From positions 1,240,001 to 1,304,000 of the forward strand of contig NEEC01000008.1 of the NCBI GenBank assembly GCA_002189035.1: 64,000 nt of DNA, read 5' to 3'. A program made the translations under genes and the position numbers. This DNA comes from Utricularia gibba. Taxonomy: Eukaryota; Streptophyta; Magnoliopsida; Lamiales; Lentibulariaceae. The first letter of the stretch is position 1; every line of letters starts with the position of its first letter. This document shows positions 48,101-62,572 of this stretch, piece after piece. The notes below the pieces were generated by a model that made no database searches, was not told where the DNA came from, and saw nothing but the letters and a program-made list of their open reading frames with translations.

Positions 48101-49813
48101 TCTTGAGTATGACAGAGAATTTTTAGTAGAAACTTTAAAATTAAGCTTTCTTAGCTTGAGATAATTTCTAAAAAAATGACCAATTGAGAAAATCCTGATT
48201 AAAAATGGAAAAAAATCGTTAAAATTAGATATTCATAGATCCAAAATCATTAGAATTGAGTGTTTAAAGTAAATAATATTATACAATAAGAGTATCAGTC
48301 GTGATATTTGGCATTTTGAAAAATGGCTATCCACTCTCTAATAGTTAGAATTATTATTATTATTATGAAATAGATATTAATTTTATAAATGGAGTAGTAA
48401 TAGGGGATGATGGGGGTTTGAGCAACAGGGTGGCCCACAGCTGGGGCTGGTTTGGACATTTTTTTAACTTTATGCTAACCACCGGGGCCCCAATCATCTT
48501 ATGGATTATTAATGGGAACCCCCATCAATCCACCTTCATAATAAGGACAATAATTACCAGATTTCCCGAATTCTAACAAGATCTACCAAATCCCATCCCC
48601 ATCACTTTTACTACACCCCCATCCTACCACTTCTTACAATTTTTTTTTTATTTTTAATTATTCTCGCTTACCCAATTTACATTTATCTCAAAAGGGTAAA
48701 GTAGAGCATCCACCGCGTGGGGCACGTGTTGAGCCAGTGGCGACGCACGTGTCGCTGTTAAAAGCATTTTTTTTACCACGGTAACTTTGTGTTTTAAATA
48801 GGTCCTAATCATAGAAAAATGTTTCATAAATAATTTATTTATTAGAAATACTAGTGATTTTTTATTCCAAATGAATTGAAATTTAGAAGCGTTTTGTATT
48901 TTTAAATAGTAAAAAGCTAAATCTTATTTTATTAAAAGTGTTTTTTGAAAATTATTTTTCGAATATTAGAATTAAATAAAGTCTAAACATGTTTGATACT
49001 AGCGTATTAATATATTTAAATATAGTATAATTAGCTATGTTTATATTCAATTATATATAATGTTTGATATATGATTATTGAAATTTAAGTATGTAAATGA
49101 TATATATATATGTTAGTTAATTAAAGAATGATTTATATGTAAATTTGAGTACAAATGTTATATATTATACTATTGAGCATTCTCTAAATGTAATGTTGGT
49201 AAGATATCTTAATTTCTTGAATATTTGAATTATATTTTTAGATAAATTATATTATGTGATTAATGTTGAAGATGTATTGTTAAATATATATTTAAAATAA
49301 TATTGTATTTAATAAATTTATTTAGAATATATGTAAAAATCAAATTTAGTTTAAAAAAAACTCACATAGAAAAGAAATTTTTAAGATTTAGTAGTGCAAA
49401 TGCGATTTAGAAATAATACATGTATTTAAAAACACGTTATCAAACAAACATAATTATCAACATATGAATGTTGATAATCATGTTTAATTATACTTAATCA
49501 TATCATTTCAACACGGACTTCCATATTCACGTGGTGTTTAAAAAGTAAGTATTGGAGAGATTAATGGGTAGGACTGATGAAGCTCACTAAATAAATTATA
49601 TATTATTTTATACTATATTATATTATATACACACTACATACAGCCTTGAGACATGATGATTATTCAGTTTGATCATCGAGTGATCAACGGAGATGGCAAG
49701 TCTGCAAGTTACTGTCCTAACACCTCCTCGCGCGTGCTTCTTTTGTTTGATCCCGAGGCCTGGAGCTGCTGAAAACTGTCAGAAATCTGAACCAGAGCCG
49801 CTTTGTGTTTTAG
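45161..49813. other. Long AT-rich intergenic region
   Basis: 4.6 kb of mostly AT-rich DNA between eS8 and the 3' end of the bHLH gene. A few patches are GC-richer (46830-47400, with CAGTTC repeated near 47040). An open frame at 47138-47332 has no support. An ATT microsatellite lies at about 48347-48366 and a G-box-like CACGTG at 48723. I see no gene, RNA or intact mobile element. Confidence 0.55.
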
Positions 49814-51640
49814 TTACTGGGGGGGATGGAGGGCGGGGTCCTGAGCAAACCCCATGAGGACGATGCTCTGCAGATCGTCTTCGTTGAAGGATGGGACCTG
49901 CTGTGAAACACGAAAAACCAGAGAGTTCAGTTTTTGGGATTCAAATTGGAATGGGAGTGGTAAGGGAAGAAAGTTTACCGTGGGAGGAAGCGGGTGGGTG
50001 AATGAATCCAAGGGCGGGGGACTGGTCTGATGAAATTGGGGGTGGTGGTGATGATGATGATGATGAAGGGGAGGGGAATTGGAAGGGTAAATCTGCAAGA
50101 CATATGGACCCATGGAAATGATTTCTCAGAAACAAAAAAAAGAGACGTGTGAAGGAAAAATGTTGGCAGGTGAAACATCAAACTTTGGTTCAATTTCTGG
50201 TTACACTCACCACCTCTTTGGCTACGCGGTTTTCAGAATTGAAATCGAGCCCTGGGTTCACCGACGCCAGCTTCATTGACAGGAACTGCAAGCAAAACAG
50301 GGAACACAGAAGCAAAGATTGCATTTTTTCATACATCAGACAGAAGATATCATCAACACAGACACGGGGTGTTACTGTGCTTACTTCAACTTGGCGCTGC
50401 AATGATTGAACATAGTTTATGATTTCATCAAGCATCAGGGCTTTTCCGGTAACCTATGAGGATGGAGTGAAATGAAGTGAAATAGCGACTACAGTTAGGC
50501 CAAGTAGAAGAAGTTTGGTGCACACCTTGTTGCAACCAGGGACCAGATCCTGAAGAAGCTTCATTCTTTCACTGATTTTTTCGCGTCTAACCTGCAGAAC
50601 GCGGAGTTTAAGACAAAATGGGAGACGGGATGTTGCAGGAACACGACTATGCCTGTGCAAGAATGAATGAAGAGTATACCCTTTCTGCAAGAGAGTGGCT
50701 GTCAGTGGCTTGCCCTCTCCTCGCCCTGACATGAATGTAATCTTTGGGTGGTTCAGGGGGTTTCGGGGCTGTCTTCTGCTTCTCGCTACAGTCTCTCTTT
50801 GGTTCCTCTTCCGGTGAGATTTGAGTTTCTTCAGGTTTCAAACGTTTCAAATCTCCACCATCTTGGCACTGAAACAAATGGCTTTACTTCAGTTTAAGAC
50901 ATCCTAAAGTGAGCATCTAGCAATGATTTGCCCTGTAAAATTGGGTACCTTAAATGAAGGGGTCCCATCTTCGTCTCTTTTACAAGCTCTTCTGTCCTTG
51001 GAATTCATCTCGTTGGAGACTTTGGGTCCATTTTCAGCGCTCTGCATTTGCTCGGAGACAGAGGAGACATCGTTCGAAATCAACCTTGGAATTTTTCCTG
51101 ATTTCCCATCAGAAGCGGATACAATCCCGCTCCCACGGCGGATTTGAGTTGAAATGTGTTTTCCCGGTGGAGATCCGCCGTGACCGAGGGCCGGAGTACT
51201 ACAAACTCGAGATAACTTGGCACTCCCCAGCATTGGAATCAGAGATCGTTGCCCTAATTCAACATTGTTCACGCTTCTACCCTTGAAACTCCGGCTACCC
51301 AACAAGGAATACTTCGGCGCCCTCTCTACAAACCCAGAACCCCGCGACGGTGACGGCAACGCGAGAGGCGGCAAATTCATCTTAACGGAATCATCGTTAC
51401 CCCCACAAACTGATTCCCTAACCCCTGCTCCTTCCCCATTATCTCCGGCAACAAGAAAGCATCGTTCCCCAGCGGAGACGGCGAGATCCCCGAGCTAAAC
51501 GACGAATCAAAATGTGAGAACTGTTCTACAACTGACAGGCCCTCATCCAAGTAACTTTCCTCCCCTCCATTCCAAGGACCAGCCTCCAAATGCAGAGGAT
51601 TCGACGAAATCCCACCCTCGGTAAAGTAAGCTTTATCCAT
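49814..51640 (-). CDS. bHLH transcription factor (CIB/bHLH62-like), one homopolymer frame break
   Basis: Seven exons (minus): 51640-50949, 50868-50680, 50591-50526, 50453-50385, 50285-50214, 50092-49979, 49897-49814; about 428 aa once frame is restored. Basic region [20 protein letters not shown] and [12 protein letters not shown] carries the H-E-R DNA-contact residues; helix-loop-helix [20 protein letters not shown] then [20 protein letters not shown]. The N terminus [20 protein letters not shown] and [17 protein letters not shown] match bHLH62-type proteins; the C terminus has eight histidines and a Pro-rich stretch. Frame is lost at the C5 run 51400-51404; a sixth base gives [13 protein letters not shown] and makes exon 1 a multiple of three. 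Likely a nuclear E-box/G-box binder. Confidence 0.9.
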
Positions 51641-53339
51641 TTCAGGGGAGTATCAAGGCCGAACCTTTATCCACAACCCAGAATCCCAGACCACGTACTT
51701 CCTCAAGAAATGGGAGTGAATCAACAGAAACGCGGAGAAGAAGAAAAAAGGAGGGGGGGTTGAAAAGGATGAAGGAATATGAAAACGTATACTGGGGCAA
51801 GAAATTGAAAGGGAAGGGCAATGGGGGCCTGGCGATGAAGCTATATAGAAGAAGGAAAGGGAAAGGGGGGTTTTGGGGCTGACAAAATTTCTCTCTTTCT
51901 GTACATCTTTTTACTGCCCAAAAAAAAAAGAAACTGAACTCCGCCTTAGGCAACTGTTCGTGTCTACATGTATCTATAGCTCCGGTAGTCGTTGACGGAG
52001 TTCAACGTGTACCGTACGTCCCTTCCATTTTCCCATTTTTTTTCTGCTGTTTTTTTCAAAAACACAAATATATATTTCCCCCAGTCTTTCAATTTAGTCC
52101 TCTAATTTACGACAAGTTCGATTCACTACCCCCGACATACATCGGTCTAATACAACTAATTATGACGCCATTTTATGATCCTTAAAATGCAGCTAATTAT
52201 CATCATAATTTTAATTTAATGGAATTAGAAAAACGGAGGAGAATATTCTTCAAATTTTATATTTGAATTTGTTACAAGAGAGTAATAATTTCAAATAGAC
52301 AAAATATAGATATCGGTCCTATATAGAATAGATTATCTATGCAGTACAAATGGGGACCAAAGTTTACTATTGGGAGATTCCTTGGTGGACCCCATTTGAT
52401 TTTACAATTCTTCCATTAAAAAAATCTTTTATTCGTACTTTTTTTCCTTTCTATAAAATAATAAATTTAATCCATTAAATTTTTTTTTTAAAACGAGCTC
52501 AGACAATTTGACCAATTATTAATCGCCCACGTCATGCGTTGAACCGAGCATAAAAATTTTTAAAAACACACAAATTATTATTATTTTTTTAAAAAAATGA
52601 CTAGGGGTTGGAATCAGCTATCGGCCCAGTTCTTGAATTGGGCCGGATAGCACAAAATGGGCCAGGGAAATGAAGATGCATTATTCTGTCTAAGAGTGGA
52701 TAAAGTATGGGAAACAATATGTTAACATTTGGAAAAATCACTTCAAAATTAATTTTAACAAAATTGAAAATTCTTATAGAATGAATATTGATATATATTT
52801 GAAAGTGTTTTTTAAAAATGATTATTATAGAATTGATTCATATTTAGGATGAAAAAAATAAGAATTTATTTTTATAAGTAAATTATATATTTACTCATGT
52901 TTATTAATAATCATATTTATAATTTTATTTAAATAAAAAATATAATATAATATGAATATTTATCAAAATTTTAACTAATATTATCAAATTAGTATTTATT
53001 TTAAAAATAATATTAATTGTAATTCTATATTAATAAATGAGTATAATAATAAAATCACTTGTTAAAATCAAATCTTAAAAAATAGTTTATAGGAGAAGCT
53101 ATACATTCATGATTAATTGAATTGATTCTAAAAAATCAATTCTCACAAAGAAAATTTGATGCGTATTTGGAAATATTTAAAAGAAAAAATCAATTCTAAT
53201 ATAATAGAATTGAATTTATTCGAATAGAAGTGATTCCCGAGGATGCATAGTAAATTAGCAATACAATGAAAGGGTTAGTTAAGATCTGTGTCTTCAAAGC
53301 GGAGTGCTGCGGCGGCGATCTTGGTTTGCTGTGATGGAT
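51641..53339. other. Intergenic: bHLH leader and AT-rich spacer
   Basis: bHLH 5' leader to about 51.95 kb, then AT-rich DNA. A TGGGCC cluster at 52623-52664 lies about 1 kb upstream of the bHLH ATG with no closer gene. Confidence 0.55.
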
Positions 53340-54564
<1,225 letters not shown>

Positions 54565-56722
54565 GGGGAGTACGCCGGAACTACAGCACCTTCAGCCGGC
54601 AACGTCCGATATTTATAACAAATAATTTACCAATGTCCAAATTCAATGCGCCTTCTGGAATAAATGTACCAAGCAAGTAGTAATAATTGTACAGCAGTTG
54701 GTTAAAAGTACGCGCACATTCATGAAATTGATCTGCCACGTGAAATTAAATAGTCAACATGATACATTTGCCCTCAGGTTGCTTACGTGATGGGGCACAT
54801 TGCTTCTGACTTGTCTTATAAATTTAATAAATAAATTGGGAATTTATCGGACTTTATTTAATTAATCGATTTTATTTAAACCTATATATTCCTTCTCCTA
54901 ATTTAATTATAATTTTTATCTATTAACTAGTAAGAATCTAGCGATTATGCTAAATTGCTTAGAGGGTGTTTTACAACTAGTTTTACATTAATATTTTAAT
55001 TTTTTTTATAAATCCTGTTTAATAATAAAAATTACATAGAATATTTCTATTGTAAGTAAAAAAATTGGTTTTGAGGTAGTTTTAGTCAAGGTTATACTAT
55101 ATTTGGTCTTAGAACATAATATTCATAAAGTTGTTATTTAATTACCAATTTTTTATCTACATTATCCAAAAAATACTAATTTTATTTTAAAAGAACTTCT
55201 CAATGAACACCTTAATATTATTATAATAAATAAATTTAGATGCAATACACAGAGGATCATTCAAAGTTGGAAAAATATTTGATAATACATATTTTTTGGT
55301 ATTTTAACCTATAAAATTAGTGTAATATGTTTTTAGTACAGATTCCAATATTTTATAATTTTATCAGCATTATTAACTTGATCTATTTAAGGAAGGTTTT
55401 ACAATAATCAAATCTTACGATCATCCATATAAATCCTAAGTCAAGTGAATCAAAATAGAAATACAAGAAAAGAAGGCCAAACTTTCATGTAAAAATTTTA
55501 CAGCAATAGGAAGAGAGCAAAAACCAAAACCTTATTTCTACTATTAATAGCTAATTTAGAAATGATGTTTTCTGGAGAAAAAAAGGGTATGATTATTTAG
55601 TTTAGGTTCAATTTGATTAACATTTTCATAGCAAATTCTGATAGATTTTAGGGTAGAAAAGATTAATATATAAAGCTAACAAGTCTAACTACCACCTGAA
55701 AAATTGGGTATAGGTTAATAGATAATCTTTTCAAATAAACATCAATGGAATCAGATATAATATATACATGGCTACAGGGTAGATCTTCAAGTAGAGTGAT
55801 CTAGAATATTTAGAAAACTTGAAACCTTAAATTTAAGAAGATGGCACAAGTAAACTCAAATCATTTTGTACTAGTTAGGTTATCGAAAAGGTTAGTACTA
55901 GAATTTGAGTAAGTATACCATTTCATGAATTCTAAAATGTCATATGTGTTATTTGAATTAAAGCTTAAACTATTATGTTTAATTGAATTCTTTCGCTATA
56001 GTTAGTTTTTGCAAAGATTACGTATTATATTTGAACCAAAGCACAATAATTTTTTGGAAAAAATCATTTTTTAAGTCACAATGTTTCGGTTATTTTCATT
56101 TTATAGTCAAATACTTTAACGTGTGCAAAATTCAGTTAACAAGTTTACAAATAAACTCAATTTATGGCATTTCGGCCAAAAAATATTTTAAAATTTTTTA
56201 TAATTTGAGATATATATTTTTAAATAGAACTAAAATTCAATATATATTTTTAAAAATAATTCAAATTTTTAAAAATTATTTTTCTCAATTTTTAATATTT
56301 CTTCTATGATATTTACATCGTCTAATTTTTTTTTTTGAGATTGAAATATCTTAATAGTAATATGTGAACATAGATAATAGTAATTCATCAATATTATTTA
56401 TTACGAAATTTCTTCTATGATATTTCTCAATTTAGATTCGTAGAGTTGTGTATAATAGTAATTCATAATTTTTATTTATTACGAAATTTTGTATTTTCAC
56501 AATGATAGAATTTTTTTAGTTTATCAATATTATTTATCATAAAAAGAAATTATTATGAATTCATTTTAAATAATATTTTATTAATTAAAATAATTTTGTA
56601 GTTGGAATACTAAATTACTATACCAGACACATCTTTAAAAACTAAAGATTATGTTTCATTTTACTGAAATCCTAACTTAATAATTATTCATGCTAACTAC
56701 CAAAAAAACCCCATCAAAATTT

Positions 56723-56728
<6 letters not shown>

Positions 56729-56753
<25 letters not shown>
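56729..56753. repeat. (GA)n microsatellite
   Basis: About 12 GA units in a row. Confidence 0.9.
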
Positions 56754-56889
56754 GGGTTAGGGCCCATTTTTAGTTATTTAATTCCCTGGGCCCAGAGCCT
56801 TCTGAAGCCCAATAGTTGATTACTGGGCAGACAGAGGATGGTTCGGCCCATACCAGAGAGTGCGGTTATCAATCCTAGTTTAGGCATGA

Positions 56890-56915
56890 TTCTGGGTCTG
56901 GGTCTGGGTCTGGGA
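56890..56915. repeat. (TCTGGG)4 minisatellite
   Basis: Four tandem TCTGGG units within the GC-richer island. Confidence 0.85.
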
Positions 56916-58338
56916 CACCGCAGCTGGGGAGACTCCAACGCGATATGGTCGCCCGTGACGTTACCCCGTTTGAGGAAATTGATGGCGACTAGAAAGTAAT
57001 TACGCAAATGACTATCCAAAGCTCTGCTTTCTCAAGGGGGCCCAACTGAAAGTGACCCTAAACCCGACACAATGACCACCAACCCGTCGCTCCGGTTTGA
57101 CTAAACCCAGCCGGTATTCTATTGAGTCCCAACTTTGGTAACAAAAATTACTACCACTTCCCATAATATGCAATTACATAAAAAATCACATAATTATTAC
57201 CGTTTGTATATATGATTCAAATCATGATTGAATTGATTAATTTTTTTTAAAAAAATTATGTTTGTCTTCCTTAGAAAATCATCAAGATATGATTGAATCA
57301 TAATAATTGACCATGATTCAAAATTATTGTTTCATTTTCTATTTCTTTTTTATTTTATTTTTTAAATATGGGATATAATTGATGTTTACTATTTAAAAAT
57401 GATGCATATTTAGTCATCATTATTTAATTATTTGAAAAATACAAAAAATTAGTACTTAAATTAAAGTAGCGATATCCATCTCAATTATTGAGTTTATTAG
57501 CATGAATGATTTGCAAATCAAATTGAAACTCTTCATCTTCACTACCTCATATGCAAACGGCATACGACAGACGAAATAATAGAGATCACTTTTACCGAAA
57601 TTATTTGTCGAAACAATTGAGATTAATTTCATATGAACAAAAAATATTAATTTTTGAAACAGTATATACTGATTTTACCTAATATTAAATAGTAGATGTC
57701 AATTAATTACATATTCTATAATGAGGATTACATATTCTATATTTGAGTACTGGGATGAAAAAGGATGTGAGAGTGAATAGTATTAATTAATTAATAAAAA
57801 GGGAGAATCTAAAGTAGAATCTGGGGGGAAGTCGTTATCCTTTTGAGTACAGTATTATTATATCACGATTTAGCAACAGTAGGGTTTGTCGAAAGCAGAA
57901 CGTGTCGCCGTGTCGGGACTCGGAACCCGTGGTCAAGATACTTGTCGGTAGCAAAGTTGTGCCACCTCACCAAGAGGATAAAATATACGGGAATTTGTGA
58001 CCTACCACGAGGATGCTATGCTGCTCGGGGTATTTATTTTATAAAGTCGATTTAATTCCGAAAATTAGAAACTAAAATCTTTAGAAATTTATTTAATTAT
58101 TTAAAGTAATTCGCCAATTATTGGGACGATTATTGGCATTAGGAGGGAGGGTTTGCCAGCTGTCAGGCGATGGATTTGTATTGTGATCGGTGAGCGCGTG
58201 GGTGTTGGGGGCTTCTACTCTACACTTTTCCTCCTCATTCTCAGCGTGGGGAGAAAGAGGGAAAAGCATGGGGATAAATCCAACCGGCGAAAATGGGGTG
58301 TCTGTGAAGTGATCTTTATGGTATTGGAATCCATTGGT

Positions 58339-60013
58339 ATGGCCAACAGTGGTGTCGGGGGGAGGAGGAGGCGCCGACGGTGGGGAGTTGAGGAGGGACC
58401 TCAAGAAACTGGTGCAGGGGATGCTGGATGAGGATGATGTGAGTGTGGAGGATATTGATGCGGCGCAGATGATTCTGTCTGCGATCAAGGAAATCAAAGT
58501 GAAGAGAGGGGGGGAGTCATTGAAAACTCGTCAGCAGCATCATTCCCGCGATACCCAGATGGCGTCCTCGTCGGTGCCGGAAGTGTTTATCTGCCCTATG
58601 TCCAGGGAAATCATGAGGGATCCTGTGATTATCGCTAGCGGAAAGGTTTCACGTTTCTCTCTCTTTTGTTTTGGATATCGATTTTGAGTGAATTGATGAC
58701 CAATTTTATCGGAGAAATCATCTTCTTGGTTCTCTGATTGCGATTCTGTTTGTTCTTTCGATCGTCTTGAGAGCTTTTAGGGTTCTTTTCTTCGTGGTGT
58801 GTCTACTGTTTATTTGTGTCGACCAGTGCTTCAGTTTTCTTTGTACAGAATAGTGTTCTGTTTTCGGATTTTAATTCCAATTGTTGCTGAGGGTAATGAA
58901 TGATTTTCCTGATACGGATTTTGGTAGACTTTTGACAGGCCCTTCATCCAGAAATGGTTGAAAGATGGAAACCGAACTTGCCCAGAAACGCAGCAAGTGC
59001 TTACGCACACGCTTCTTACTCCAAATCACTTGGTTCGCGAATTGATAACTCAGTGGTGCAAAGAACAGGGGTTTCAGCTACCAGACAATGCTATGTATTT
59101 TGATAAGAATGGATTCACGGAGGGTGAAAGGGATAACTTCCTCTCCTTGCTCGGCAAGATTTCATCTACATTATCTGAACAAAAACAGGCTGCTAGAGAA
59201 TTGCGCCAGCTGACGAAGAAGATGCCTTCTTTTCGTTCCCTTTTCAGCGAATGCCCTGATGCAATAAACATGCTGCTCTTCCCGCTGTCTCAGACGGAGT
59301 GGAATAATGAGATGCATTCAGACCTCCAGGAAGATGTTATAACAACCCTTTTGAACATTTCAATTCATGATAGCAACAAGAAGCCTGTGGCAGAAACACC
59401 TTCTGTGATTCCCCTGCTCATTGATGCATTGAAAGGGGGGACAATAGAAACAAGAAGCAATGCTGCGGCAACCCTTTTCACCTTGTCAGCTCTCGACTCA
59501 AATAAGATTTTGATTGGGAAATCCGGTGCACTGAAACCCCTGATTGATCTGCTGGATGAAGGGAATCCTTTAGCTATGAAAGACGCTGCTTCAGCTATCT
59601 TCAACCTGTGCATCATTCATGAAAACAAGCTGAGAGCTGTTAGAGATGGTGCTGTGAGAGTCATCCTTGATAAGATCAGGAGTCGGATAAATGTCGACGA
59701 GCTAGTTTCGATCCTGGCCATTCTAGCATCCAACCCAAAAGCCATCGAGGAAATGGGAGATCATGGAGCTATTCCTTGCTTATTAAGTATCATCAGGGAA
59801 ACATCATGCCCCCGAAATCAAGAGAACTGCATTGCAATCATTCACTCCATCTGTTTCAGTGATCGGTCAAAGTTGAGGGAACTGAATAACGATGAAAATA
59901 CCCGCAGGACAATCTCCCATCTCGCTCAGAATGGAACATCAAGAGCCAAGAGGAAAGCCAACGGCATTCTAGAGAGACTGAATCGAACCATCAACCTCAC
60001 ACACACCGCATGA
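58339..60013 (+). CDS. U-box/ARM-repeat E3 ubiquitin ligase (PUB8/9-like), one homopolymer frame break
   Basis: Exons 58339-58645 and 58928-60013; about 463 aa. The U-box spans about residues 75-150: EVFICPMSREIMRDPVIIAS, then across the intron GKTFDRPFIQKWLKDGNRTC, PETQQVLTHTLLTPNHLVRE. It recruits E2 enzymes. The rest is a helical ARM-repeat array (VITTLLNISIHDSNK, NAAATLFTLSALDSNK, DAASAIFNLCIIHENK) for substrate binding. The only plausible ATG (58339, MANSGVG) and the downstream frame disagree by one base at the G6 run 58357-58362; five Gs would join them. Without that change translation could start only at an internal ATG (58421), just before the U-box. An in-frame ATG at 58318 would add seven residues. 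Confidence 0.9.
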
Positions 60014-61334
60014 TCATCCCAGGTTCCTTCTTTCCACCCTTCGAGCCTTATTTTGTGCATAAAAGTTTGATCCCTGTAAATACTTACTTACATTGAAAAG
60101 GCTATGATGAAGCACCCCTTGTTGGTTTTGTTGAATAATTGCACATGCCTTTAGGCTTGGTTGCATCTTCTCCATTGCAACTTGGCGTTTTTGTCCATCT
60201 TCCTAAACCAGCCATTCGCTTTTATCATCTCTGCTCATCCTCCAATAAACACACGCACATGGGGTTCCCCATAGACTTATGAATCTCACTCCCCACACTA
60301 ATCCCTCGTTCGCTCTACTACTCATCAAAGCCACCAGCTTTCATTGATTCTCATGTTGATCATTGAGTTGTTCTTGTTGGCTTTCTGGTAGGTATATGCT
60401 CTGCTGGTTGGGACAATTCTTACAAATCTAGCCCACTACTTACATGTGCCGATTAGGGAAACTTGGGCTTCATAGTTTACGCTTGCTGCCTTAGTATCAA
60501 CCATCGACCCAATTTTGCACGTGCTGTTTGGGCCATCCATCCGCCGCATTCGGCTACTAAATGAATCCAGCTGCTTTTATTAAATGTCCGGCTTTTACAA
60601 ATGTCATTTTGTATTCAATTTAATAATTAATTGAATAGCATTTATTAAGGTTTAATTATATTTAGGGTGAAATATTTCTTATAAATAAAAATATATAGAC
60701 ATATATGAACATAAAATTTAATTGATATTTATTTTATAGAATTTATACTAGTTTATATTATAAATATGTTGGTTACTCGCATCCGTATTCATTCATATTT
60801 CATAAACTACATTTTTATAATAATTTAGAAAGTTTATCAGTCTTTTAATTTTTAGTAAATTAAAATACGAGATAAGTTTTATAGCTCTTTTAATTTTGAG
60901 ATATTTTTTCTAATTCGTTTTTAAAAATTAGAAATTGTAAATAATTTAATTCATAGTATTAAAATGATGCTAGTAAATTATTATCAGATTTGTTTAATAA
61001 ATAAAATATAATAATTAATTTAAATAAAGCGGATGCGAATATGGTCATATGTCACAGAAATAACTTGGTGATGATTGCGACAGTAATCTCAACCAAAGCA
61101 TCATTAGATTTGTAAGGCTTAACAAGCACATCACTAAAGCATGTGTCCACGCCATGATCGGACCGAGCCCCTTCTTTGGATCCGCGCTGACCCGCCCCGC
61201 ATACTGAGTTCAAATGACGTGTAGATATAAATACCCCACGGGGAAGATGCTAATTGATTGCAACGTCGAACCACCGAAATCATTCACCGAGTTCTGAGTG
61301 AGTCGGCGGCAGCTGGAGGCCGGTAGCCGCGGCT
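60014..61334. other. Intergenic: U-box 3' UTR, AT-rich spacer, kinase promoter
   Basis: 3' UTR to about 60.15 kb, several GGGC-type motifs at 60.43-60.53 kb, AT-rich DNA, then the promoter and leader of the kinase with a TATA-like TATAAATA at about 61226. No gene seen. Confidence 0.55.
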
Positions 61335-62572
61335 ATGCACGACGAGAATGGAAGGAGTCACCATGAACTCTTGCTTGAAATGGAGAATCTGAAAGTGATC
61401 TGCGCGCTTGGCCGCGGCGCCGAGGGAGTGGTCTTCCTGATCCGAACCGACGACGGGAAACTGCTTGCTCTTAAAGCGATACAGCGATCTTCTTTCGAGA
61501 GGAAGAAGAAGAAGGTACTTAATTCCAGCGCCTTCGATGACTACAGGAGAGTTTTCTTCGATGCAGATGTTCTTGCGTCTTTCGATCATCCGTTGTTGCC
61601 CAAGCTTCACGGAGTTTTAGTAACCGATAAGGTTGTCGGGTATGCCATGGATTACTGTTCTGGAGGCGATCTTAATTCTCTGAGGAAGCAACAGACGGAG
61701 AAAATGTTTTCCGAGGATTCGATTCGGTAAGGGTTTTTTTTTTTCAACCGCAAAGAGAACTTGGACGGGGAAATCGAGGCTAATTGCAGATATTTTTCAG
61801 ATTCTACGCTGCGGAATTGGTTCTCGCATTGGAGTATCTTCACAATTTGGGAATCGTTCACCGCGACCTGAAACCGGAAAATGTGATGGTTCAAGAGAAC
61901 GGGCATTTGATGCTCGTAGATTTCGATCTCTCCACAAAACTCCCCTATAAACCACCGGATCCCCAACCGATCACTCAGCTGAAACCAGAAATTAAGTCGA
62001 GGAAGAGGAAGAAATTCGCCTTCCTGTTCAAGCGGCGCGATTCGGGGATCTCTCCAGAGGATTCCTCCCGCGGAAAATGGACTACGTGCTCGGAGTCCAG
62101 TTCTGTGGCGAAATCGAACTCATTCGTGGGAACGGAGGAGTATCTGGCACCGGAAATCATCCTCGGCGACGGCCACGATTTCGCCGTCGATTGGTGGTGC
62201 CTAGGGGTCGTGCTCTACGAGATGCTCTACGGTACGACGCCGTTTCGAGGAGCTAACCGAAGGGACATCTTCAGTCGAATCCTCAAAAAAGCACCGGATT
62301 TAACGGGGAACGCGACGCCGTTAAGGGACCTCATCGGTAAATTACTGGAGAAGGATCCCAGGAAAAGGATCGACGTTGGGGGAATCAAAAGGCACGAGTT
62401 TTTCGAGGCGGTAGATTGGGGTTCAGTTACTGAAATGCCCAGGCCGCCGTTTATTCCCGAGCTAACAGACGTCGAGGTCATGATGGGAAATAAGGAAATA
62501 AATGTGGAGACTTTCGTCCACGAGGTGTTCACCCTTGACAACATGACGGAATACCAACGACCTATGGGCTAG
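61335..62572 (+). CDS. AGC protein kinase, OXI1/AGC2-like
   Basis: Plant AGC-family Ser/Thr kinase close to OXI1 (AGC2-1), which relays oxidative-burst and light-stress signals downstream of PDK1. Exons 61335-61726 and 61801-62572; 387 aa. Gly-rich loop [15 protein letters not shown]-binding Lys in [11 protein letters not shown], catalytic [13 protein letters not shown] in place of DFG (diagnostic of plant AGC VIII kinases), an activation-loop insertion rich in Lys/Arg and Ser, then [29 protein letters not shown] and DPRKRID. The C-terminal tail ends MTEYQRPMG with no FxxF hydrophobic motif visible. Assigned to OXI1/AGC2 rather than phototropin or PINOID groups by length and short activation insert. 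Confidence 0.9.

Larger units (their letters stand above)
54565..58338. other. Long intergenic region, mostly AT-rich
   Basis: GMD promoter (to about 54.8 kb), then 2 kb of AT-rich DNA without recognisable genes. 56.73-57.06 kb is a GC-richer island with a GA microsatellite, TGGGCY motifs and a TCTGGG tandem. 57.1-58.1 kb is again AT-rich. The leader of the U-box gene starts near 58.15 kb. Confidence 0.55.

Noticed and set aside
56774-57019. 81-codon minus-strand frame in the GC-richer island
   Set aside because: The PRPRPR stretch comes from the TCTGGG tandem; no homology seen.
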